Assembly (NCBI RefSeq): GCF_037076455.1
Contig: NZ_AP028679.1
Location: 2,309,501-2,373,500 of the forward strand
Reading direction: 5' to 3'
DNA: 64,000 bases
Source: Desulfoferula mesophila
Lineage (GTDB): Bacteria; Desulfobacterota; Desulfarculia; Desulfarculales; Desulfarculaceae
The notes below the pieces were generated by a model. The model did no database searches and was not told the origin of the DNA. It saw only the letters and a list, made by a program, of their open reading frames with translations. Made by a program: the position numbers and the translations under genes. This document shows positions 16,386 to 24,164 of this stretch, piece after piece (within the stretch, counting starts at the first letter, position 1; each line of letters opens with the position of its first letter).

Positions 16386-17066
16386 CTAGAGTTCCAGTTC
16401 CTGGTCGATCATGCGCGAGACGATCCAATCCGCCCCGTGGGCCACGTGCTCCCGAGCCAGGCGGTGGGCCTTGGCCCCGTCCCCGGCCTTGATGGCCGCT
16501 ATGATGGCCCGGTGATCCTCGGTGGACCACTTGCCCGCGTCCATGTTGGAGATGATGGCCCGGGAGATGCGCTCCACCGTCTCCTGTAGCTCACCCAGCA
16601 GGCGCAAAAGCAGGGGCGATCCGGACGCCTCGCAGAGCAGCAGATGGAACTGGCTGTTGAACTCCACCAGCCGCTCCTCGTCCTCCTGGTCCAGGGCCTT
16701 CTCGAAATCGTCTACGTTGGCCTCCAGCTTGTCCACCGCCCCCTCGGGGGCCTGGCGCGAGGCCAATTCGGCGGCATATCCCTCCAACGCCGAGCGCACT
16801 CCCAGGGCGTCGCTGACCTCCTCGGGCGTGAGGGGCCGCACCTCATAGCCGCCTCGGGGCCGCTTGGAGAGCATGCCCTCCTGCTCCAAACGATGCAGGG
16901 CCTCGCGCACCGGGGTGCGGCTGATGCCCAGGTCATGGGCCAGGCGCTCCTCCACCAGGCGGTGCCCCGGCCTTAGCTCGCCGATGACCACCTGGCGCTT
17001 GAGATGTTGGGTGACTTCCTGCCCCAGGGAAGGGCGACGGAAGCTGCTGGGGGGTTGTTGGGCCAC
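16386..17066 (-). CDS. GntR-family regulator, FCD (FadR-type) subfamily
   Basis: A 226-residue transcription factor. The N-terminal winged helix-turn-helix contains LRPGHRLVEERLAHDLG and SRTPVREALHRLEQEG, diagnostic for GntR. The C-terminal FCD domain has the metal/ligand region around FNSQFHLLLCEA and a DHRAI segment. The GTG at 17066 is preferred: GGGAG stands nine bases upstream, and a longer frame would run into the operator-like repeat. It heads the unit with the membrane protein and Old Yellow Enzyme and probably responds to a substrate or product of that pathway. Confidence 0.88.
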   Translation of the reverse strand: MAQQPPSSFRRPSLGQEVTQHLKRQVVIGELRPGHRLVEERLAHDLGISRTPVREALHRLEQEGMLSKRPRGGYEVRPLTPEEVSDALGVRSALEGYAAELASRQAPEGAVDKLEANVDDFEKALDQEDEERLVEFNSQFHLLLCEASGSPLLLRLLGELQETVERISRAIISNMDAGKWSTEDHRAIIAAIKAGDGAKAHRLAREHVAHGADWIVSRMIDQELEL

Positions 17067-17105
17067 GTTATGTATCTCCCGCTCGCTTGGACCTAGGATG
17101 GCGTA

Positions 17106-17130
17106 TCGTTGCGTATTTCGTATACAACGA
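17106..17130 (-). promoter_or_regulatory. Candidate GntR operator (TCGTTG-N13-CAACGA)
   Basis: TCGTTG at 17106-17111 and CAACGA at 17125-17130 are inverted repeats; a GTATAC palindrome lies inside at 17120-17125. FCD-type GntR proteins commonly bind TnGTnnnACnA-like palindromes upstream of their own gene, and this site is 40 bases before the regulator start. Confidence 0.45.
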
Positions 17131-17291
17131 CAGTAGCCCAGGGAGCCATGTCCGTCAAGCGCTTGGGGCAGCATGGGCCAAGGAATTTCGGGCCATGAAA
17201 AATACGGACGGCGCTATATTTCGGGACTCCGGTGGAGGGGCAAGAAACAAAGGCATCTAAGATTAAGGCTATTTATGAGCAATACTGCTAT

Positions 17292-17984
17292 TTATATTGT
17301 ATTACTTATCTTTTCTATGGCCTCGGTGGCCAACTCGGCTACGGTGGCGCGGCGCAGTTCGCCACTGTCCCAAAGTTCGACCACGGCGGTGTCCTCGGCC
17401 ATCCGGCCCAGCGGTTCCAGGGCTTCAGCATCGCCCAGCCAACCCAGGGCCCAGGCCGCCATGCCCCGCACCGCCGGGTCGGGCCACTCCAGCAGTTGCG
17501 CCAGGCGCTCCAGGGCGCAGCAGCCCCGGGCCAGCTCGGGATGCACCGAGGCCAGGCGCCCCACCCCCCACACCGCGCCGCTGAGCAGGGGGCCGAATTC
17601 GATGAAGTTGCCCTGGGGCCAGATGTAGGAGGTCAGCAGGTTGGCGTATTCCCGGGCCAGCTCCGGGGAGTTGGCCGAGATCTCGCCCAGGGCTTCGGCC
17701 ACCCCCCAGGGCACCGCCCCGCTCTCTTCGTTGAGGCACCACAACAAGCGGCGCACGAACTCGCGGGCCGGTTCAAGATCACGGGCGGCCAAGCCCCGGA
17801 CCACCTGGCCCAGGGCCGTGACCGCCCGCCATTTCATGATGGGTTGCGCGGCCGGCAATCCGGCCTGCAATTGCTTTAACGTCGGCTCGGGCGGCAGGCT
17901 GGTCAGCTCTTGCAAGGAGGCCGCGAAGTCCTCGGCCTCCAGAAGCTGGCGCACCCGCCGCCGCGTAACCCCCTGCCCGGCCAT
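17292..17984 (-). CDS. HEAT-repeat protein (DVU0298-like)
   Basis: A 230-residue all-helical protein with repeated alanine/leucine-rich helix pairs, for example WGVAEALGEISANSPELA and GMAAWALGWLGDAEALEPL, typical of HEAT/PBS-lyase-type repeats. It resembles the HEAT-repeat proteins found in sulfate reducers. Conserved Trp-Gly pairs suggest a defined protein- or ligand-binding surface rather than an enzyme. It follows the flavodiiron protein gene by ten bases and is the last gene of that run, so it may be an accessory of oxygen defence or simply cotranscribed. Confidence 0.75.
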   Translation of the reverse strand: MAGQGVTRRRVRQLLEAEDFAASLQELTSLPPEPTLKQLQAGLPAAQPIMKWRAVTALGQVVRGLAARDLEPAREFVRRLLWCLNEESGAVPWGVAEALGEISANSPELAREYANLLTSYIWPQGNFIEFGPLLSGAVWGVGRLASVHPELARGCCALERLAQLLEWPDPAVRGMAAWALGWLGDAEALEPLGRMAEDTAVVELWDSGELRRATVAELATEAIEKISNTI

Positions 17985-17994
17985 GGCCGCTGGG

Positions 17995-19224
17995 CTAGGG
18001 GGTGCAGTGGATGGCCCGGCAAGAGGGCGGCAGATTCGCCGCCGCCACCGCCTGGCCTATCTTTTGTCCCAGTTCGCGGCAGGGCTTGAGGCTGTCGTGA
18101 TTGGGAGCCCACTGCACCCGCACCGGATCGGCGATCAGCTCCAGGTTCATCTCCTGCAGCTGGGCCGCGATCATCTTGGGGGCCTCTCCGCTCCACCCGT
18201 AGGAGCCGAAGGTGGCGCAGATCTTGTCCGTGGGCTTGAGCCCGCGCATGTAGTGCAGCACGTCGGCCATGCGGGGCAGCATGCCGTTGTTCAAGGTGGG
18301 CGAGCCGAAGACCAGGGCCTTGGCGTCCAATACCTCGGTCATCACCTCGCTGCGGTGGGTGTTGCACAGGTTCATCATCTGCACCGAGACGCCCGAGTCC
18401 AGGATGCCGTCGTAGATGGCCTTGGCCATGGCCTCGGTGCTGTGCCACATGGTGTCGTAGACAACCAGGGCCTTGGCCGTGGCCTTTTGCTGGCTCCAGG
18501 TCTGGTAGGCCTGAATGATCTGGCCGGGGTTGTTGCGCCAGATCAGGCCGTGGTCCGGGGCGATCATGTCGATCTCCAGACCCATCTCGCCCACCTTTTC
18601 CAACAGCTTGGCGATGAGCGGCGAATAGAGCATCAGGATGTTGGCGTAGTACTTGGCCGCCTGGCGCATCAGCTCGCCGTTGTCCACCTCGTCGTCAAAG
18701 CGTTCGCTGGTGGCCCAGTGCTGACCAAAGCCGTCGTTGGAGATCAGCAGCTTCTCCTCGGGGATGTAGGAGAACATGCTGTCGGGCCAGTGGACCATGC
18801 GCGCTTCCAGGAAATGCACGCTGTGCTTGCCCAGATTGAGCACGTCCCCGGTTTTGACCGTCTCGATGGGCCAGTTGTCGATCTTGTAATAACCGGCCAT
18901 GGACTTGGCGCCCATCACCGAGGTGTAGATCTTGCTGGGCTTGATGGCCTCGATGGTCTCCTTGAGCGAACCGGAGTGATCCGGCTCCATGTGGTTGACC
19001 ACCAGGTAGTCGATCTCGGTGGGGTCCATCAGGTTGTGCAGGCGGTGCACCAAATCCAGATAGAACGGCTTTTTGACCGTGTCGAAAAGCGCCACCTTTT
19101 CGTCCTTGGCCAGGTAGGCATTGTAGGTGCTGCCCTTGTAGGTGGAGTACCCGTGAAAGTCACGGATGTTCCAGTCCACGGCTCCCACCCAATAAATGCT
19201 GTCCTTTATTTCAACCGGTTTCAT
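17995..19224 (-). CDS. Flavodiiron protein (rubredoxin:oxygen/NO oxidoreductase)
   Basis: Reduces O2 to water (or NO to N2O) with electrons from rubredoxin. The 409-residue protein has an N-terminal metallo-beta-lactamase diiron domain with H78-x-E80-x-D82-H83 (NHMEPDHSG) and later HW and DG ligands, then a flavodoxin domain from about residue 255 with VVYDTMWHSTEAMA and GSYGWSGEAP. The start at 19224 (MKPVEIKDSIYWVG) matches the family; 13 extra residues are possible upstream. A rubredoxin gene is directly upstream, but a strong terminator lies between the two. No extra C-terminal rubredoxin or flavin domain is present, so it is a class A protein. Confidence 0.95.
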   Translation of the reverse strand: MKPVEIKDSIYWVGAVDWNIRDFHGYSTYKGSTYNAYLAKDEKVALFDTVKKPFYLDLVHRLHNLMDPTEIDYLVVNHMEPDHSGSLKETIEAIKPSKIYTSVMGAKSMAGYYKIDNWPIETVKTGDVLNLGKHSVHFLEARMVHWPDSMFSYIPEEKLLISNDGFGQHWATSERFDDEVDNGELMRQAAKYYANILMLYSPLIAKLLEKVGEMGLEIDMIAPDHGLIWRNNPGQIIQAYQTWSQQKATAKALVVYDTMWHSTEAMAKAIYDGILDSGVSVQMMNLCNTHRSEVMTEVLDAKALVFGSPTLNNGMLPRMADVLHYMRGLKPTDKICATFGSYGWSGEAPKMIAAQLQEMNLELIADPVRVQWAPNHDSLKPCRELGQKIGQAVAAANLPPSCRAIHCTP

Positions 19225-19268
19225 AACAGCTTTCGCTCTCAGATTGAATTGGCCTGATTCCACAAGTG

Positions 19269-19294
19269 AAAAAGGCCGGGCCCCAGGCCCGGCC
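19269..19294 (-). terminator. Intrinsic terminator between rubredoxin and flavodiiron genes
   Basis: GGCCGGGCC at 19274-19282 pairs exactly with GGCCCGGCC at 19286-19294, followed on the minus strand by five U residues. It would stop most rubredoxin transcripts before the flavodiiron gene, making rubredoxin more abundant than its partner or separating two promoters. Confidence 0.88.
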
Positions 19295-19305
19295 CCAAGA
19301 TGCTC

Positions 19306-19467
19306 TTAGTCTTCCGGCTCGAATTGATCCTTGGAAGCGCCGCAGACCGGGCAGGACCAGTCGTCGGGCAGATCTTCGAAGGCGGTACCCGCGGCCACGC
19401 CGCTGTCAGGGTCGCCCTTGGCCGGGTCGTAAACGTAACCACAAACTCCGCATACGTACTTCTTCAT
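19306..19467 (-). CDS. Rubredoxin
   Basis: A 53-residue classical rubredoxin, [16 protein letters not shown] at the N-terminus and [16 protein letters not shown] at the end, with both CxxC knuckles normally spaced. It donates electrons to the flavodiiron protein and to superoxide reductase and rubrerythrin, all encoded around it. The start ATG at 19467 is the only option consistent with the family. It is 29 bases downstream of the superoxide reductase gene. Confidence 0.97.
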   Translation of the reverse strand: MKKYVCGVCGYVYDPAKGDPDSGVAAGTAFEDLPDDWSCPVCGASKDQFEPED

Positions 19468-19496
19468 TATTCAACAGCTCCCGTTGCAAGCGTGTA

Positions 19497-19880
19497 CTAG
19501 GCTTCGGCTTTCCAGTGCCCGTGCTTGTTGCAATACTCGCGGGCGGTGACCCCCGAGGCGTCGACCTTGAAAGTGGCCTCGGGCGCCTGGCCGGGGCTCA
19601 GGAACTCCATATAAGCCTTGTCGCCGGCCACCAGTTCGATCCACTGGATGTAGTGCTCGGCCTCCATGGGATGGGCCACGCTGCCGACCTTCACCTTGTA
19701 GCCGCCGTCCACCTTCTCGATCACCGGCACGTGCTTTTCCTTGGCCGCGTCCACGGTGTTCTCGCTCTGCAGCACCATGGGCTGGCCGCAGCAAACCAAC
19801 TCGCCGCCGCCGGCGATCAGCAATTCCACGATATTGCCACATACTTCGCATTTATAAACTTGCAGCCGTTGCTCGGCCAT
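19497..19880 (-). CDS. dfx: Desulfoferrodoxin (two-iron superoxide reductase)
   Basis: Reduces superoxide to peroxide without making O2. The 127-residue protein keeps the N-terminal desulforedoxin site (C11, C14, C30, C31) that defines the 2Fe class, and the catalytic square-pyramidal iron site: E48-K-H50, H70, H76 and C117-N-K-H120. Neighbours are rubredoxin, rubrerythrin and the flavodiiron protein. Start follows AAGGAGG. An 18-base inverted repeat lies 40 bases upstream. Confidence 0.97.
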   Translation of the reverse strand: MAEQRLQVYKCEVCGNIVELLIAGGGELVCCGQPMVLQSENTVDAAKEKHVPVIEKVDGGYKVKVGSVAHPMEAEHYIQWIELVAGDKAYMEFLSPGQAPEATFKVDASGVTAREYCNKHGHWKAEA

Positions 19881-19921
19881 GACGCGCCTCCTTGATAAAG
19901 CTATATCGATTTGGTTTAAGT

Positions 19922-19939
19922 CTTACTTTATATAGTAAG
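19922..19939 (-). promoter_or_regulatory. CTTACT-N6-AGTAAG inverted repeat upstream of dfx
   Basis: CTTACT at 19922-19927 and AGTAAG at 19934-19939 are exact inverted repeats around an A/T core that contains a TATAAA-type -10-like string on the minus strand. Its place between rbr and dfx suggests a regulator site or an internal promoter rather than a terminator. Confidence 0.4.
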
Positions 19940-19945
19940 CGCCGG

Positions 19946-20521
19946 TTACCAGTTTTCGCAAATCAGGGCGAAATGAGCCTGGGGATGGGCGCAGGCCGGG
20001 CACTCGTAAGGCGCGGCGTCACCTTCATGGATGTAGCCGCAGTTCATGCAGCGCCACACCACCGGGGCGGGGCGTTTGAACACCAGGCCGTTTTCGATGT
20101 TGGCGGCCAGGGCCAGGTAACGCTCCTCGTGGAACTTCTCGGCGACCGCGATGTTGCGGAATACCCGAGCGATCTCCTCGAAGCCTTCCTCGCCGGCCAC
20201 CTTGGCGAAGTCGGGGTACATCTGGCCCCACTCGTAGTTCTCGCCGGCCGCGGCGGCCTTGAGGTTTTCCACGGTGGCGCCGATGACGCCGGCCGGGAAA
20301 GCGCCGCTTATCATGACGTCGCCGCCCTCCAGGAACTTGAAAAAGCGTTTGGCGTGCTCCTTCTCCTGGTTGGCGGTTTCGGTGAATATCTCGGAAATCT
20401 GGCGGTAGCCCTCTTTCATGGCCTGCGAAGCGAAATAGGTATAACGGTTGCGGGCCTGGGACTCGCCGGCAAAGGCGGTTAGCAGGTTTTTTTCGGTTTG
20501 GCTGCCCACAAGGCTGGACAT
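19946..20521 (-). CDS. rbr: Rubrerythrin
   Basis: Peroxide-reducing diiron protein of 191 residues. The N-terminal four-helix domain has the carboxylate/histidine ligand segments [29 protein letters not shown] and [11 protein letters not shown]. The C-terminal rubredoxin domain has [10 protein letters not shown] and [10 protein letters not shown]. Domain order and length are classical. It is part of the oxygen-defence run and is preceded by a small winged-helix gene and a PerR/Fur-type regulator. Confidence 0.97.
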   Translation of the reverse strand: MSSLVGSQTEKNLLTAFAGESQARNRYTYFASQAMKEGYRQISEIFTETANQEKEHAKRFFKFLEGGDVMISGAFPAGVIGATVENLKAAAAGENYEWGQMYPDFAKVAGEEGFEEIARVFRNIAVAEKFHEERYLALAANIENGLVFKRPAPVVWRCMNCGYIHEGDAAPYECPACAHPQAHFALICENW

Positions 20522-20570
20522 AAATCTCTCTCCGTTCAGCTTAGCGTGTAGTGAATGACGTGTAGCGGGG

Positions 20571-20789
20571 TTAGCCCTTGAGGGTCTTCTTACCCGAATC
20601 GGTGATAGCGTATTTGCAGCGAACCGGGCTGTCCACCAGGCCGTCCTTCTTGAGGGCGGTCATGGTGCCGGAAACTGATTTGCTTTCCATTCCAGCCTGT
20701 TCGGCCACTTGTTTGTTGCTCATGGGCTCTTTGGCCTTGGCGAGCACAGACAAAACCTTCTTGGCTTCAGACGTAGTCTGGGCGGCCAT
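20571..20789 (-). CDS. Small winged-helix DNA-binding protein
   Basis: A 72-residue protein that is essentially one winged helix-turn-helix: helices around [20 protein letters not shown] and [15 protein letters not shown] and a wing ending [14 protein letters not shown], as in MarR/ArsR-like domains. There is no sensor domain. It sits between rubrerythrin and the PerR/Fur-type gene, with AAGGAG before its start, so it is a candidate second regulator of the oxygen-defence genes. Target and signal are unknown. Confidence 0.75.
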   Translation of the reverse strand: MAAQTTSEAKKVLSVLAKAKEPMSNKQVAEQAGMESKSVSGTMTALKKDGLVDSPVRCKYAITDSGKKTLKG

Positions 20790-20826
20790 TGGTAAATCTC
20801 CTTATAACTATACGGGAAAAGACAGG

Positions 20827-21237
20827 CTATTGTCTCGTTTTTAAAGCCTCCTGGCAGGTGGCGCAACGCCCCACGAATTCCAGGCGATGTCCCAACACCT
20901 CGAAGCCGGACTCATCGGCCACCCGGTCTTCCATGCCCGCCAAAAGATCCATGTCCACATCGAAAACCCTGCCGCAATCCACGCAGCGCAGGTGATAGTG
21001 GTTCATGGTGTTGCCGTCGAAACGCATTTCCTGACCGGCAACGTCTATCTTTTGAAGCATGCCCGCTCGGGACAGGATGTCCAAATTGCGGTATACGGTG
21101 CCCAAGCTGATGCGCGGCAGGCGCCGGCGCACCATATTGCAGAGCTCACCCGCAGTGGGGTGGCTGGTTACGCCTTTGAGCACCTCCATGATGACCTGGC
21201 GTTGGGTTGTCATACGAAGCTTTTCCGGGGTTTCCAT
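20827..21237 (-). CDS. perR: Fur/PerR-family metalloregulator
   Basis: A 136-residue regulator with the winged helix segment MTTQRQVIMEVL...TAGELCNMVRRRLPRISLGTVYRNLDIL (landmarks only) and metal sites HYHLRC-VDC and a terminal CATC, giving the two CxxC structural zinc knuckles. Position upstream of rubrerythrin, superoxide reductase and flavodiiron protein supports a PerR-type peroxide sensor over Fur. The regulatory-site residues that separate PerR from Fur were not aligned, so the symbol is provisional. Its promoter contains an AT-rich inverted repeat suggesting autoregulation. Confidence 0.8.
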   Translation of the reverse strand: METPEKLRMTTQRQVIMEVLKGVTSHPTAGELCNMVRRRLPRISLGTVYRNLDILSRAGMLQKIDVAGQEMRFDGNTMNHYHLRCVDCGRVFDVDMDLLAGMEDRVADESGFEVLGHRLEFVGRCATCQEALKTRQ

Positions 21238-21260
21238 GATGGCCTCCCAATAATCATTCC

Positions 21261-21297
21261 TAATATTTAAATTAAGCTAGAATCTCACTCTTGTCAA
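21261..21297 (-). promoter_or_regulatory. Promoter of the PerR-like gene with AT-rich inverted repeat
   Basis: On the minus strand TTGACA (21297-21292), a 17-base spacer and TAATTT (21274-21269) form a plausible promoter. The -10 overlaps TAAT-N6-ATTA at 21261-21274, which resembles half of a Per-box and could mediate autorepression. Per-box identity is not proven. Confidence 0.5.
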
Positions 21298-21493
21298 GCT
21301 CTTGGGAGGACATGCACCAAGAAGCCGCAAAGCAGGAGAGCTCGTGAAAACCGTTTGGCAGAGGAGAGTATGCATAGACAAAGGCGGTCATGTCAAGTTG
21401 TCGTGGTAGGCGTAACCATTACTTGTAAGCGTTATCTAGCCTAAAACCATAGCACTTACAGCGCCGACTGGCCAGGCAACGTACCGCCCTGGT

Positions 21494-22021
21494 CTACTGC
21501 CCCCTCAAAACCCGCGCAAAGGCGTCAAAGGCCGGTTGGCCGAAAAGCACAAAGCGCACCTCGTCGAACTTGCCGGGATTTTTCTCTATACCCTGACGCA
21601 CCGCCTCCAGGGCCACCTTGGCCGCCGCATCCAGCGGATAGCCGTAGGCCCCGGTGGACAGGCTGGGAAAGGCCACGCTCCTGAGTCCGTGTTGGGCGGC
21701 CAGGTCCAGGGAGCTCTTGTAGGCGCTGGCCAGCAGGCGCGCGTCCTCCGGCCGCCCCCGGTAGATGGGCCCCACGGTGTGGATGACCTTTTTGGCCTTC
21801 AAGCGCCCAGCGGTGGTTATCACCGCCTCACCGGTGGGACAGGAGCCGATCTTGCGGCACTCGGCCATGATCTCCGGGCCGCCCGCCCGGTGGATGGCCC
21901 CGTCCACACCGCCGCCCCCGGCCAGGCGGCTGTTGGCCGCGTTGACGATGGCCTCGGTATCGGCCTGGGTTATGTCCCCCTGGGTCAGCACCAGGCGGGT
22001 TTGGCCTATCATCTTTTCCAT
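21494..22021 (-). CDS. Macrodomain protein (YmdB-like ADP-ribose deacetylase)
   Basis: A 175-residue macrodomain. The ADP-ribose-binding landmarks are all visible: GDITQADTEAIVNAANSRLAGGGGVDGAIHRAGG (present as GDIT, NAAN and GGGVDGAIH), VIHTVGPIYRG and FPSLSTGAYGYP. MacroD/YmdB members remove O-acetyl-ADP-ribose or mono-ADP-ribose. It is followed by mltA with 11 bases between, and about 250 bases of non-coding sequence lie beyond its stop. Confidence 0.93.
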   Translation of the reverse strand: MEKMIGQTRLVLTQGDITQADTEAIVNAANSRLAGGGGVDGAIHRAGGPEIMAECRKIGSCPTGEAVITTAGRLKAKKVIHTVGPIYRGRPEDARLLASAYKSSLDLAAQHGLRSVAFPSLSTGAYGYPLDAAAKVALEAVRQGIEKNPGKFDEVRFVLFGQPAFDAFARVLRGQ

Positions 22022-22032
22022 GACTCACCCCC

Positions 22033-23253
22033 TCAATTGTTCAGCAGGGCGCGGGGAAAGAAGAAATACAGCTTGCCGATATTCTTCATGCGCCCGGCCA
22101 GGGCTCCGGCCTGGGGCCCGGAGCCGAAGAACAGGTCCAGCCGCCCCGGCCCCCGGATGGCCCCCCCGGTGTCCTGGTTGAACACGAAGCGGGCCAGCGG
22201 CGCGGTCTTGCCCTCCGGCGCGGGCAGCGTGCCGGTCACGTAGCCCAGGGCCAGGCCGGGGAACAGGCGGCGGTCGGTGGCCACGCTGCGCCCGGCGGTG
22301 AGGGGCTGGCCAAAGCAGCCCAAGGGGCCGCCGATGACCGGCAGGGGCCGGAAAAACACGTACGAGGGATTGTGACTGAGCACCTGGCGCAGGTACTGGG
22401 GATTGGCCTCCAAATAGGCCTGGATGCCCTGCATGGACATGCTGCCCGGTTCCATCATTTTTTTATTCAAGAGCATCTTGCCGATGGAGCGATAGGGGCG
22501 GCCGTTGCTGGCCGCGTAGCCCACCCGGCGGCGCGAGCCATCGGCGAACTCCAGTTGCCCCGAGCCCTGGATGTGCAGGAAAAACACCTCCACCGGGTCG
22601 GACACGTAGCCCAGCACCTCGGCCTTGCCCTCGATGACCTTGTTGAAGTCGATGGCCTCGCGGTCGGGATAGGGCCGCACCCGGTGGTTCTTGACCTGCC
22701 CCACCAGTTGCTTGGCCGGGTACTGCTCCCCGAACTGGCGCAGATCGATCCACACCAGGTCTTCGGGCAGGGCATACACCGGATACTGGAACGCGCCCTG
22801 GGGCTTGCGGCGGGCCTGGAGCACGGGCTCGTAATAGCCGGTCATGAGCACCTCGCCCTGGCCGTCGCGGCCCACCGACTCCAGCAGGACGTATTTTTCC
22901 TGCAGGGCCCGGGAGCGCTCCACCGGGTCGGGCAGGCGGTAGAGCAGGTCTTTTAGCTCCTCCAGCATGGCCGCCATCTGGGCCGCGTTCATGCGGTAGG
23001 GACCAAAGGTGAAGCTTTTGTCCTGATTGGTTTTGCGCAGATAGGCCAGGGAGGACTCGGCGGCCTGGAAAAATCCCCGCGCCCCCAGGTCGTCCAAGAG
23101 CAGCGGCCAGTCGTCATTGGCCACCAGCCGGAGGGTGTTCTGGGCGGTGGGGGCGGGCGGCGGGCCGGGCGTGGCGCAGGCGGCCAGCAGGGCCAAGACG
23201 GCCAGCAGCGTGATCCAGGCGAATCGGCATAGATTGGTTTGGCGCTTGTTCAT
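22033..23253 (-). CDS. mltA: Membrane-bound lytic murein transglycosylase A
   Basis: Outer-membrane lipoprotein that cleaves peptidoglycan glycan strands to anhydro-products, 406 residues. A hydrophobic signal ends in the lipobox LLAAC (Cys at 26). MltA landmarks include LMTGYYEPVL, FFLHIQGSGQL and the 3D-domain catalytic region with RFVFNQDTGGAIRGPGRLDLFFGSG (seen as QDTGGAI and DLFFGSG). The order and length match MltA. The Gram-negative envelope is consistent with the Lpt cluster in this window. Confidence 0.95.
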   Translation of the reverse strand: MNKRQTNLCRFAWITLLAVLALLAACATPGPPPAPTAQNTLRLVANDDWPLLLDDLGARGFFQAAESSLAYLRKTNQDKSFTFGPYRMNAAQMAAMLEELKDLLYRLPDPVERSRALQEKYVLLESVGRDGQGEVLMTGYYEPVLQARRKPQGAFQYPVYALPEDLVWIDLRQFGEQYPAKQLVGQVKNHRVRPYPDREAIDFNKVIEGKAEVLGYVSDPVEVFFLHIQGSGQLEFADGSRRRVGYAASNGRPYRSIGKMLLNKKMMEPGSMSMQGIQAYLEANPQYLRQVLSHNPSYVFFRPLPVIGGPLGCFGQPLTAGRSVATDRRLFPGLALGYVTGTLPAPEGKTAPLARFVFNQDTGGAIRGPGRLDLFFGSGPQAGALAGRMKNIGKLYFFFPRALLNN

Positions 23254-23285
23254 GGATTCATCCTAAGCGCAGCCCGGCCTTGGCA

Positions 23286-24164
23286 TCAAGAGCCAGGCAG
23301 GAACATCGCCACCCCCTGGCCCCGCTGCACCCCGGCCAGGCGGGCCACGGTGGCACATTTGGCCAGGAACAACATGAGCAGGGGCCAGGGCGCCCCGCCC
23401 CGCTCCAGCATGTCCCGGGCCAAGGCCAGGGTCTCGAAATGGCCCATACCCTTGGCCACCACCAGGTCGGCCCCGGCCAGCAGCTCGCTCAGCTCCGGCG
23501 GCGCGGCCAGGGGATCCAGGCCCACCGCCGCGGGGGCGATGCCCCGCACCTGGCCCAGCCCGAAGCTCTCGCCCGCCGCCTCCAGGTCGGCCAGGCTCAA
23601 GTCGTTCTGCACCGGTCCGGCCTTGACCACGTAGTGCACCTGGCAGCCCCGGCCCATGAGGTGCCCGGCCAGCAGACGGTCAAAGGACTGCTCCCCGCAG
23701 TTGTCGGCCAGAATTACTACCCGCGCGCCGGGGCGCAGCCGGGCCTCGGCCAGTTCCAGGTCGTCGCGGCCCAGCTCCAGGGCGCCCCCCTGTTCCCACA
23801 GGCGGCTGGTGTCGGCCAGGCAGAAATGGTCCAGGGCGTTGCCCATGATGGCCAGCCTGGCCCGGGCGGCAAAGGTGTCGGGCGCCTGGCTCAGGCGCTC
23901 GGCGGCCGAGCGGGCCGTCACGAAGTCATGCTGTTTCTTGGCGGCAAAGGGGTCCGCGCCCTTGGTGCGCCCGCCCACGTAGGCGAAAAACTCGCTGGCA
24001 ATAAAGGCCGGAGCCTCTTCCTTGGCCAGTCCTCGCGCGGTGATGCGCTCTATGTCCTGGCGCAGTTCCTTCTCCCGGGCGGGGGTCAGCTCCAACCCGG
24101 CCAGGACCTGCTCGCCCAGGCGCTGCAAACAGGCGGGGCATTCCTCGCCGGGGATGCGGCTCAC
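23286..24164 (-). CDS. DUF89/ARMT1-like damage-control phosphatase
   Basis: A 292-residue protein of the DUF89 metal-dependent phosphatase family, which removes phosphate from damaged or overflow sugar and cofactor phosphates. An N-terminal CPAC pair, the DNCGEQSFDR motif with the metal-binding Asp-Asn, and a C-terminal VVAKGMGHFE region are seen, matching the small prokaryotic subfamily. The GTG at 24164 overlaps the helicase stop as GTGA; a longer open frame upstream lies wholly within the helicase and is rejected. It is translationally coupled to the helicase gene. Confidence 0.82.
   Translation of the reverse strand: MSRIPGEECPACLQRLGEQVLAGLELTPAREKELRQDIERITARGLAKEEAPAFIASEFFAYVGGRTKGADPFAAKKQHDFVTARSAAERLSQAPDTFAARARLAIMGNALDHFCLADTSRLWEQGGALELGRDDLELAEARLRPGARVVILADNCGEQSFDRLLAGHLMGRGCQVHYVVKAGPVQNDLSLADLEAAGESFGLGQVRGIAPAAVGLDPLAAPPELSELLAGADLVVAKGMGHFETLALARDMLERGGAPWPLLMLFLAKCATVARLAGVQRGQGVAMFLPGS

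Noticed and set aside
21424-21460. TGTAAG...CTTACA inverted repeat downstream of the macrodomain gene
   Set aside because: Arms are only six bases with a 25-base gap and no T tract; likely chance.
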